A DNA stretch of 64,000 nt from an uncultured Lachnospiraceae bacterium (GTDB taxonomy: Bacteria > Bacillota > Clostridia > Lachnospirales > Lachnospiraceae). Shown here one piece after another: positions 57,086 to 64,000 of the stretch (position 1 is the stretch's first letter; each line of letters opens with the position of its first letter). Under the pieces are notes generated by a model. That model did no database searches. It saw nothing but the letters and a program-made list of their open reading frames with translations, and was not told where the DNA came from. Location of the stretch: NCBI GenBank assembly GCA_910584585.1, contig CAJUBP010000001.1, forward strand, positions 1 to 64,000, given 5' to 3'. The position numbers and the translations under genes are program-made.

Positions 57086-58896
57086 TCCCGCTTCACCTCC
57101 GCCGGAACTCTGATTTCTATCAATGTCCCTCTGTTTTTCTCACTTTCCACCTGCACCCCATAGCCTTCTCCATAAATATGCCGGATTCTTTTCGCCACGT
57201 TTTTCAGGCCGACTTTCTCCCGTCCTCCCCCAATGCCTTCTTCCCTGCGCGCTTCCAGTTCCATCTGATATTGGCGGAGGTCAAACCCTTTTCCGTTGTC
57301 TCTTACCTGAATCACCAGATCCTTTCCGGCCCGTCTGATATCAATGCGAATTTCCCCCAGTTCCTCTATGGTTTCAATGCCGTGTATCACTGCGTTTTCC
57401 ACAATAGGCTCTATGATAAATTTAGGTATCACGCATTCCCGGATGCCTTCATCCTCCACCGTAATCACATAGGAAATCTTCTCTTCAAACCGTATTTTCT
57501 GAAGATACAGATAAAATTCTACATATTCCAGTTCTTCCCCCACAGTGATTTTGTTGATATCTTTTGTATAAATGCTGGCCCGCAGAAGGGCGGACAGCCT
57601 AGATACCATTTGATACACTGTCTCATCCCTGCATCTCTTTGCCTTAATCTGAATAGTCAACAGAACGTTAAACAGGAAATGAGGATTCATCTGATGCTGC
57701 AGAAACCGGATCTCCATCTCATTCAGCAAAAGCTGGGATTCATATTTGTTCTGCACCAGTTCTTTCAGTTCCCTGGTCATCTCGTTAAACGCCTCTCCCA
57801 TCCGGTCAATTTCACTGTTCTTGTATCTGCGGATCTGCACGTCATAATTCTTCTCCCGCACACTGTTTAAGGCAAAGACAAATTCATCCAGAAACTGGGT
57901 GGAACGGATGCCCAGCGCCAACGCCATTGCCACGCAGACCGCGATAATCCCGATACTCAGCAAAAGATACGGCTTAAGTCCCTGAAATGCCTGCATTGTC
58001 AGCGCCTTCCTGGGAAAAAGGTATACAAACCGCATCTCAAATTCTTTCATCTCTTCTTGTGTAATCAGAAATTCATCCCGCTCCCAGGAGACTGTATCCT
58101 CCTGAAACTGTCCGATTTCATCTGCCTGACTGCTGGAAAAAATCTGTCGCTCCTGATTCAGCAAGTATACGATGCTTTCATTGTCTGTGATTAAATCGCT
58201 GTAACATTCCCGAATGCTTTTTTCATTGGTGGCAATCATAAGCACAAGATGGCTGTCCCCTGTAAAATCTGATTTCACTCTCCGCACATGGAAAATAACA
58301 TCCCTTGCTCCGGGGATTAATTGTGTGTATACATACTCATCCTCATGCATGGCTATGGCTTCATAAGCTTTCCTGGATTCATACAGAATCGCCGCTTCTC
58401 CCACCGCCTGAATATCTGTGTATTCCAGAGGCTCTCCATTTTCATAAATCACCGCGTATTCAATTACGTTTAATTTCTTTGCGTTGCTGTACACCAGTAC
58501 CCGCTGCATTTCCCGGCTTAAATCTGCCTTCCGGATATAAAAATCCGGATTTTCTCTGTCATAATAAGTCTCATCCTTCACCCAGTTTCGGACTCCTTCG
58601 CTGGCTGCCAGTTCCAGCACAAGATTTTCCGTGATCAAAAAAGACTGTTCCAGAGATTTTGTAATGGCAGACACCGTAGTATCTATATGATCTGTCATGC
58701 CTTTTTCCGCATTTTGATACAGGTTAAAAAATAAAATGGTTCCAAGCAGCGTCATTCCTGCGAACATTGCTCCGGCAAACAGGAGCATCAGCTGATCCCT
58801 CAGGGAAACTGAGGCCAGTTTGATGGCCATGCGGCCTGTCATACGGCAGGCTAAGATTGATGGAGGTTTCACTCTTTTCTTCTCTTTTCCTGACAT
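57070..58896 (-). CDS. YesM-type sensor histidine kinase
   Basis: A 608-residue kinase of the LytS/YesM class. Membrane segment LMLLFAGAMFAGMTLLGTILFF, extracellular Cache-like sensor domain of about 250 residues, second segment LLLSIGIIAVCVAMALALG, HAMP-like linker, His_kinase core LNEMEIRFLQHQMNPHFLFNVLLTIQIKA (phosphoacceptor His in QMNPHFLFN) and an HATPase domain with ENAVIHGIE and DNGKGF plus GVGLKNVAKRIRHIYG-like GLKNVAKR. These kinases commonly sense extracellular sugars, sometimes through the binding protein. AAGGACGG lies before the ATG. Confidence 0.93.
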   Translation of the reverse strand: MSGKEKKRVKPPSILACRMTGRMAIKLASVSLRDQLMLLFAGAMFAGMTLLGTILFFNLYQNAEKGMTDHIDTTVSAITKSLEQSFLITENLVLELAASEGVRNWVKDETYYDRENPDFYIRKADLSREMQRVLVYSNAKKLNVIEYAVIYENGEPLEYTDIQAVGEAAILYESRKAYEAIAMHEDEYVYTQLIPGARDVIFHVRRVKSDFTGDSHLVLMIATNEKSIRECYSDLITDNESIVYLLNQERQIFSSSQADEIGQFQEDTVSWERDEFLITQEEMKEFEMRFVYLFPRKALTMQAFQGLKPYLLLSIGIIAVCVAMALALGIRSTQFLDEFVFALNSVREKNYDVQIRRYKNSEIDRMGEAFNEMTRELKELVQNKYESQLLLNEMEIRFLQHQMNPHFLFNVLLTIQIKAKRCRDETVYQMVSRLSALLRASIYTKDINKITVGEELEYVEFYLYLQKIRFEEKISYVITVEDEGIRECVIPKFIIEPIVENAVIHGIETIEELGEIRIDIRRAGKDLVIQVRDNGKGFDLRQYQMELEARREEGIGGGREKVGLKNVAKRIRHIYGEGYGVQVESEKNRGTLIEIRVPAEVKRECTTL

Positions 58897-58951
58897 CTGT
58901 ATCCGTCCTTTTTCATCTCCCGATTGATACAGAATGGGATTGTCACGCTAT

Positions 58952-58967
58952 AACTGACAATTCAGTT
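58952..58967. promoter_or_regulatory. Palindrome upstream of yesM-like gene
   Basis: AACTGA-CAAT-TCAGTT, 6-bp perfect arms about 55 bp before the start; a -10-like TATAGC (minus) abuts it. Candidate operator. No terminator was found between the large secreted protein gene and this kinase. Confidence 0.4.
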
Positions 58968-59093
58968 ACTTTACAACAACCCCATTCCTGATATTATTTA
59001 TTTAATGATGTCTGTTCTTTTATGCATGGCGCTAGAATACTCTTGACTCTGTATTTTTCATCATCCGAACAGGCGCCTTTCTCTGATTGGATA

Positions 59094-62000
59094 TTATTTC
59101 GATATTTTTATCTTCACAGATGCTTTCTTGTTGCTTCCGTCTGTGGCTTTGGCGGTTACTGTCACGGTCTTTCCGCGGCCTGCTTTTTTCGCGGTTACCA
59201 CGCCTTTTTTGGTTACGGACGCATACTTCTTGTTGCTGACGCTGTATGCCAGTGTCTTATTCGCGCCCTTAGACGCAGTGACGGCAGCCTGCAGCTTTAC
59301 TTTCTTTCCAGGCTTTACGGTTTTGGCGGAAGCTTTCAGCTTCACTCTCTTTACAACGCCTTTCATAATCTTAATCTTTATGGAGCCTTTCTTTCCGCTT
59401 CCGTCCGTTGCCTTTGCTGTGATGGTAACTGTTTTCCCTGCGCCTTTTTTCTTCATGGTGACAACGCCTTTGGAATTTACCGTCGCGTATTTCTTATTGC
59501 TGGTACTCCAGGTCAACTTCTTGCTGCTTGCGTTGGCGGGCAGTACCTCAGCCTTCAGAGTGATTTTCTTTCCTGCAGCAATCTTCTTGGAAATTCCTGA
59601 CAGTTTAATCTTGGTCACTTTTACGGGCTTATTGCTATTACTGTCATTATTGTTGCTATTGCCGTTATTATTGCTATTATTGTTATTGTTGCTATTATTA
59701 TTGCTGTTATTATTGTTATTGTTGTTATTATTATTGTTATTGTTGTTATTATTATTGTTATTGTTGTCATTGTTGTTATTATCGTTGCCGCCGTCGTTCT
59801 TTTCCGTCAGTCCGCCTTTTGCTTTCGTCAATGCGTCTAATGCCGCGTCCACCTGCTGTTGGGTTGCGGACGCATTGCCCAAAATTGCTTTTGCAGACTC
59901 CAAAGCTGTCTGGAATGCTTTTACAGAATCCTCGGTATAAGCGGAAAGATTCACTCCCTCAGCTTCCCGAATGGCTGCCTCTAACGCGCTCTTATTCACT
60001 TTGTCAGTTTCCGTTTTTGCAACCAGCTCGTCTGCTGCTTTTTTCAGCGCTGCAGCTGCCGCGTCTACCTGTTCCTGTGTTGCGGACTCATTAGCAAATA
60101 CTGCTTTTGCAGATTCCAGCGCTGTCTGGAATGCTTTTACAGAATCTTCGGTATAGCCGGAAAGATCTTTTGCTTCCGCTTCCTGAATCGCCTGTTCCAG
60201 AACGCTCTTATCTGCAGTTACAACTGCCTTTGTCATGGCGATGACAACTTTCTTTGTTCCTGCCGGCACCAGAACGGTTCCTGCTTCGGCATTGATATTG
60301 TCTGTCTGTTTTACGCCGTCTGCTGTGACCTCGCTGATATTATCTTTGAGGGCGATCAGTTCCACACTGTAAGGAATCTCCAGAGTATCCCCTGTAAATT
60401 CAATTTCCACCTGTTTTCCTGTTGTGGTCAGTTTGTATCCTGCTTTTTTCGCGCCTTCTACAGTGTAATCCTTGATCTCTACCGGAGCCTGTCCCTCTGC
60501 AATCCACTCTTTTGGAATTCCCCGGCCGATGATTACTTTTTCGCCTAATTTTTCTGCAATCAGCGCGTCGTACAGTACCTTTGTGGCTGTGGACTGTCCC
60601 CACATATGCTGGCAGGAACCGCCGCCGCCTTTGGCGTGCTCGATATCCCAGGGTGAATTGGCGTCTGGATAATCCACGCCTTCCCACCATCCGAAGGGAC
60701 CGCTCATTGCCTTGTCAATCATAAATTCATAAGCCCGGATTCCTGCTTCCCGGTATCTCTCTCCCCGAAGGGCAGAACTGCCGTAGCCTGCGTTATAGGC
60801 GCTGGAATAATATCCGTGAGGATATCCGCCGAAGTTGTAAATGGTATCAGATACTTCCGCTCTTCTCTCAAATCCATGCTGATAGGTATCGTCAATCAGA
60901 CCGATCATCTCGCTGTTTTCCTGATCCGCGCCGAAGAGATACCCGTCCCATGCCCAGCGGCCGAACAGGAACATGGATGCCCAGTTGGCGTCTCTCACAT
61001 CGCCTCTTTCACTGTTTTCTGTGGTGAGATTCATATCTATGGAGAGATAGGGATAATCATTTGCTTCCCGCATCTGGCGCTGTTTTGTCTCTACGCATTC
61101 CAGCAAGTCGCTGTACAGTTCTTTGGCCCAGGTAATCTCTGCGGTATATTTCTCATCCGGGATCTGCTCATTCAGGCGCTCGCACAAGTACTGATAAGTG
61201 GTCAGGCCTGCCAATGCAGACCAGTTGTCAATCAGCCAGTATCCGCTGGAGTCGATGGCAAAGGTTTTCTTAATTATGCCGCCGGCTTCCATATCTCTGT
61301 CGGTATCCACGTTGTGGGTATTGGTTTTAATAGTCTCAAATTGTGATTCAATAAATTCAATATCATCGGTTTTCTGGAGATATACCGCATAGGGCCAGCT
61401 GTATTTCCACTTAGCGTCATCATACTGAAGCTGTGCCGGAAGAGTTGCCAGGTATTCTTTCGCATAAGTGAAATCTCCTATGGTCAGCAGGGTAGCCACA
61501 ATACCGATGGTGTCATGGTCAAACATCTCATCATAGCCGTTTTCTCCTACATGCAGCCGTTTCTGTCCGTCCACGTCGTCCCGGATAATCAGGGTGTAGA
61601 TAAAACCTGCTTTGTAAGCGTTGATTAAGTCTTCGTTGGGCAGGCTTGCAATTGCGCTTAAAGGAGCCAGACGGTTGTTCCAGTATTCCTTCATTGCCGC
61701 GTAGTTGTCGTCAAATCCGCCCTGTGCAGCGATAACGTCTGCTGCCGGATACTCATAGTCCCCGCCGAACCGGTCTGCGCCGATGGCATAGTCTCTTACC
61801 ACTGCCGCTCCTGCTGCCACGGTCTTTGCTGTCTTTGCATCATCATTTAATGGAACCAACTGCCCGGAAACGCCTGGAAGCCGCTGTTCTTCTTCCGTGT
61901 TGTTTGTTACAGTCATTCTGGAATATGCAATCTCAAAATCCTGTTCATTGATGGTATGTTTGTTCGCAAAGTTTTCAATCTTATAGTCCATGCCGTTTTT

Positions 62001-63725
62001 GGAGTATTCGCTGATAAAGCACGGCAGATATCCTTCCGCGTTGTACCATTTCACTTTGCCCGGAATATCTCTTACTCCGAAAGTAACCATTGTATTAGCA
62101 TTATCTCTTAACTGATAGCTGCCGTCCAGATAAGCAATGGGCGCATGTTTGTCTCCCTCCCAGCCGAAAGAAGATGTCAGGCCCCTGTTGGATTCAAACA
62201 TGTACTGGCCGTCCAGTTCTGATTTGAGACAGCTCTCATAAGCCTGTGACAGGAACAGATATGCCACATAGCATTCTCCGTTTGTTGCCTGTCCGCCGCT
62301 GATTACAGATTCCGCGTACGCAATTTCTGATTCTAACTGATTGGCGTAAAATTCGTCATAGTCTCCTAAATTTAAGTCCTTAGCCTGACGGAGAATCTCT
62401 TCCAGCTGTGTTTTATAGTCATTCAAGGTCTGATTTTGGGACAGTGCCGCTGCCTGGAGGTTGAAGTTTCCATATGAATGGTTTTTCTTTTTAATCTTTC
62501 CTGTCACTGTCAGGCCTTTTCCTTCAGTAATCGTCACCTGATAAATTTTATTTACCACATTGCCGCCTGCCTGAAGCTCTTTATTTTCATAAATAGGTTT
62601 GCTTTCACCGTCCAGATTGATGTATATCTCTGCGTCAGAATTCCATACGCCTGACACAAAAACCAGTTCACGATCATAATCTGCCGGAACAATTGTCATT
62701 TTATAACCGGCGTCCTCAGTAATTTCCTGATTCACTGAACTTTCGTCCCCGTTTTTATAGTTAAATACAGCGCCTTTCGTGTTATTCTTCACTGCATTGT
62801 CCGGGGTAACTCCATCTGACCAGGAATAACTGACAGGCGCGTCATTCATGGTAGTTGTCGCCTCGTTATTCAGCTTCTCATATGTAATTTTCGGCTCTAC
62901 CTTTGCTTTGCGGACCGTTGTTCCATCATCCCCCTCAAAATGAATCCAATCCTCATCACCCATTTCTGTCAGATTCATTGTGGGCTGGCTGCTGACGTCT
63001 TTCACCTTCACAGAAATCGGGGAAGGCTCCGCACTTTTCAGGGTAATTCCGCCCAACGACATATTTCCGTCAAAATGTGTTTTTTCTGTCAGTGTCGCTG
63101 TTACTTCCACGGAATTATGTTCACGGATCACCAGCGTATATTTCTTCACCGGCGCCGCTCCCTCTGCCTTTAACTCTGTGGTATACACCGGCTCTGTCTC
63201 TCCGTTTACACAAATTCGGAAGGTTGCGGTCGCCTCCCAGATTCCGGAAACAAAGGTCAGCATTCTGGTTTCCTCTGCTGCCGGAAGAGAAATCTTATAA
63301 GTATTTCCTTCAATGGGCTGCCCTACCGAACTTGCGTCTCCCTTTTTATACATAAACGCTCCTGACTTCGGAGCCCGTGTCTGTGATTCCGTCACAGATC
63401 CGTCCGTCCAGGTATACAGCATGGGGGAATCACCCACCGGCTGAATCTCCTCTCCAGTAAGATTCTCAAACTTTATGGTTTCCGCAACATCTTTTTTCCT
63501 GTTAATTTCCTGTCCTGCAATATGTACCCAGTCCAGAGTTCCTTCCTCTGTCAGATTCAGTTCATCTCCAGCTGTCACTTTTTCAATTACCGCAACCAAG
63601 GGGTTCAAACCGCCCGGTTCATCATCTGCTTTGGGCGCGGCAAATGCCGGCATGATTCCGCCTGCTGCCATTGAAACACTTAGCAGAATGCTTAACAGCA
63701 TCTTTGTTGATTTCCTGCTCTTCAT
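59094..63725 (-). CDS. Large secreted multidomain protein with alpha-toroid glycosidase-like core
   Basis: 1543 residues behind AGGAGG. Signal peptide about 1-29 (cleavage AFA/APK). Two homologous beta-rich modules of about 200 residues follow (each with LNLTE or MNLTE, D-W-(V/I)-H, a YxWxDG strand and F-V-S-G-(I/V)-W). The core, about 440-1130, is rich in Trp/Tyr/Gly and helices (GENGYDEMFDHDTIGIVATLL, GYWLIDNWSALAGLTTYQYL, FGGYPHGYYSSAYNAGYGSSA, GPFGWWEGVDYP, GGGGSCQHMWGQSTATKVLYDAL) and reads like an (alpha/alpha)6 toroid of glycoside hydrolases; I do not recognise the family. Then two FIVAR modules (GYTEDSVKAFQTALESAKAV and SAYTEDSVKAFQTALESAKAI), a 58-residue Asn tract, and two Big_2 Ig-like domains. 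No LPXTG. It probably cleaves or binds an extracellular glycan that feeds the downstream import genes. Confidence 0.85.
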   Translation of the reverse strand: MKSRKSTKMLLSILLSVSMAAGGIMPAFAAPKADDEPGGLNPLVAVIEKVTAGDELNLTEEGTLDWVHIAGQEINRKKDVAETIKFENLTGEEIQPVGDSPMLYTWTDGSVTESQTRAPKSGAFMYKKGDASSVGQPIEGNTYKISLPAAEETRMLTFVSGIWEATATFRICVNGETEPVYTTELKAEGAAPVKKYTLVIREHNSVEVTATLTEKTHFDGNMSLGGITLKSAEPSPISVKVKDVSSQPTMNLTEMGDEDWIHFEGDDGTTVRKAKVEPKITYEKLNNEATTTMNDAPVSYSWSDGVTPDNAVKNNTKGAVFNYKNGDESSVNQEITEDAGYKMTIVPADYDRELVFVSGVWNSDAEIYINLDGESKPIYENKELQAGGNVVNKIYQVTITEGKGLTVTGKIKKKNHSYGNFNLQAAALSQNQTLNDYKTQLEEILRQAKDLNLGDYDEFYANQLESEIAYAESVISGGQATNGECYVAYLFLSQAYESCLKSELDGQYMFESNRGLTSSFGWEGDKHAPIAYLDGSYQLRDNANTMVTFGVRDIPGKVKWYNAEGYLPCFISEYSKNGMDYKIENFANKHTINEQDFEIAYSRMTVTNNTEEEQRLPGVSGQLVPLNDDAKTAKTVAAGAAVVRDYAIGADRFGGDYEYPAADVIAAQGGFDDNYAAMKEYWNNRLAPLSAIASLPNEDLINAYKAGFIYTLIIRDDVDGQKRLHVGENGYDEMFDHDTIGIVATLLTIGDFTYAKEYLATLPAQLQYDDAKWKYSWPYAVYLQKTDDIEFIESQFETIKTNTHNVDTDRDMEAGGIIKKTFAIDSSGYWLIDNWSALAGLTTYQYLCERLNEQIPDEKYTAEITWAKELYSDLLECVETKQRQMREANDYPYLSIDMNLTTENSERGDVRDANWASMFLFGRWAWDGYLFGADQENSEMIGLIDDTYQHGFERRAEVSDTIYNFGGYPHGYYSSAYNAGYGSSALRGERYREAGIRAYEFMIDKAMSGPFGWWEGVDYPDANSPWDIEHAKGGGGSCQHMWGQSTATKVLYDALIAEKLGEKVIIGRGIPKEWIAEGQAPVEIKDYTVEGAKKAGYKLTTTGKQVEIEFTGDTLEIPYSVELIALKDNISEVTADGVKQTDNINAEAGTVLVPAGTKKVVIAMTKAVVTADKSVLEQAIQEAEAKDLSGYTEDSVKAFQTALESAKAVFANESATQEQVDAAAAALKKAADELVAKTETDKVNKSALEAAIREAEGVNLSAYTEDSVKAFQTALESAKAILGNASATQQQVDAALDALTKAKGGLTEKNDGGNDNNNNDNNNNNNNNNNNNNNNNNNNNSNNNSNNNNNSNNNGNSNNNDSNSNKPVKVTKIKLSGISKKIAAGKKITLKAEVLPANASSKKLTWSTSNKKYATVNSKGVVTMKKKGAGKTVTITAKATDGSGKKGSIKIKIMKGVVKRVKLKASAKTVKPGKKVKLQAAVTASKGANKTLAYSVSNKKYASVTKKGVVTAKKAGRGKTVTVTAKATDGSNKKASVKIKISK
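59625..59800 (-). repeat. Trinucleotide microsatellite coding for an Asn tract
   Basis: Almost pure AAT/AAC codons on the minus strand (about residues 1309-1367 of the large secreted protein), broken only by a few Ser, Gly and Asp codons. It acts as a flexible linker between FIVAR and Ig-like domains and is expected to vary in length by slippage. Confidence 0.9.
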
Positions 63726-63780
63726 CTTTTCTCCTCCTTTTGTCTGATTTTTTGGCTGGTACTGTCTCTTGTACGTCTTA

Positions 63781-63809
63781 ATTATAGCGAGCAGGGAATT
63801 TTCATTACA
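63781..63809 (-). promoter_or_regulatory. Promoter of the large secreted protein gene
   Basis: Minus strand TGTAAT (63804-63809), 17-nt spacer, TATAAT (63781-63786), 56 bp before the ATG. The weak -35 is compatible with activation by a regulator such as the YesN-like protein. The rest to 64000 is AT-rich and shows no gene. Confidence 0.55.
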
Positions 63810-64000
63810 TCATTTACTTTTACTTTTTCTTATGTTATTTTGCCTTTTTCTCTATAAATCAGGGGAAATATTGTAGATATTTTTACCATTTTCTTTTAAA
63901 TAATTGACGGATAATTCAGCATAATACACAAAATGGATTTTTATTCAAAGAAAACTCTTTTCTTTCCTCTTAGAATGAACTTTTAATACACGAACACGGG

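Noticed and set aside
59128..59940. Plus-strand frame of 270 codons with a long leucine run
   Set aside because: Antisense of the Asn tract and Ig-like domains; no start signal, composition explained by the triplet repeat.

Overview
The window looks like chromosome of a low-GC Gram-positive anaerobe of the Clostridia, most likely a Lachnospiraceae-type gut bacterium. This is inference from gene content: AGGAGG-type ribosome binding sites almost everywhere, a SAM-I (S-box) riboswitch on metK, a BspA-type leucine-rich-repeat surface protein, a YesM/YesN two-component pair beside an ABC sugar importer, a GH65 phosphorylase with beta-phosphoglucomutase, and a CsbB/GtrA/YfhO-type glycosylation set. 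No rRNA and no CRISPR array is present; one tRNA (Pro, CGG) is.

Region by region. 1-1.34 kb: the 3' part of an IS110-family transposase, followed by a promoter, three stacked hairpins and a U-tract, a strong candidate for a structured non-coding RNA (bridge/seekRNA-like). 1.7-4.0 kb: secreted BspA-like protein. 4.2-9.3 kb: a decayed integrative element abutting tRNA-Pro: XRE regulator, a frameshifted small gene, a roughly 700-codon P-loop ATPase gene broken by four one-base frameshifts and a 160-bp MITE, an excisionase and a frameshifted tyrosine integrase with clustered short repeats downstream. 9.5-12.7 kb: citrate synthase, MarR regulator and MFS transporter. 13-17.9 kb: small DUF proteins, a sulfite-exporter-family permease, and a TetR-flavodoxin operon under a perfect 41-bp palindrome. 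18-27.8 kb: metK with riboswitch, HD-GYP phosphodiesterase, and cell-envelope genes (murA, plsC, ddl-murF), then the ribosome hibernation factor. 28-33.7 kb: SDR oxidoreductase, two paralogous XRE regulators, GlpP, a CsoR-family repressor with an unusual repetitive His-rich N-terminus, GreA, and an OmpR-type two-component system. 33.9-38.1 kb: three-gene YfhO/GtrA/GT2 surface glycosylation operon. 38.2-48.4 kb: chemoreceptor, small alarmone synthetase, MocR regulator, DUF1015, endonuclease III, PepSY lipoprotein, iron alcohol dehydrogenase, cardiolipin synthase.

48.5-63.7 kb is a co-oriented carbohydrate utilisation locus, all on the minus strand: a 1543-residue secreted multidomain protein with an apparent alpha-toroid catalytic region, YesM-type histidine kinase, YesN-type AraC regulator, lipoprotein sugar-binding protein, two permeases (no ATPase), beta-phosphoglucomutase and a GH65 phosphorylase. 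The logic is extracellular cleavage, import of an alpha-glucoside, phosphorolysis to beta-glucose-1-phosphate and conversion to glucose-6-phosphate.

The window is also rich in small non-coding repeats: at least two MITE-like palindromic families flanked by TA (one present as two full 160-bp copies plus variants, one 166 bp), a third dispersed repeat, and several intergenic direct tandem duplications with periods of about 43-76 bp. Many are in regulatory space, and one MITE relic makes an apparent N-terminal extension of a MmcQ-type gene.
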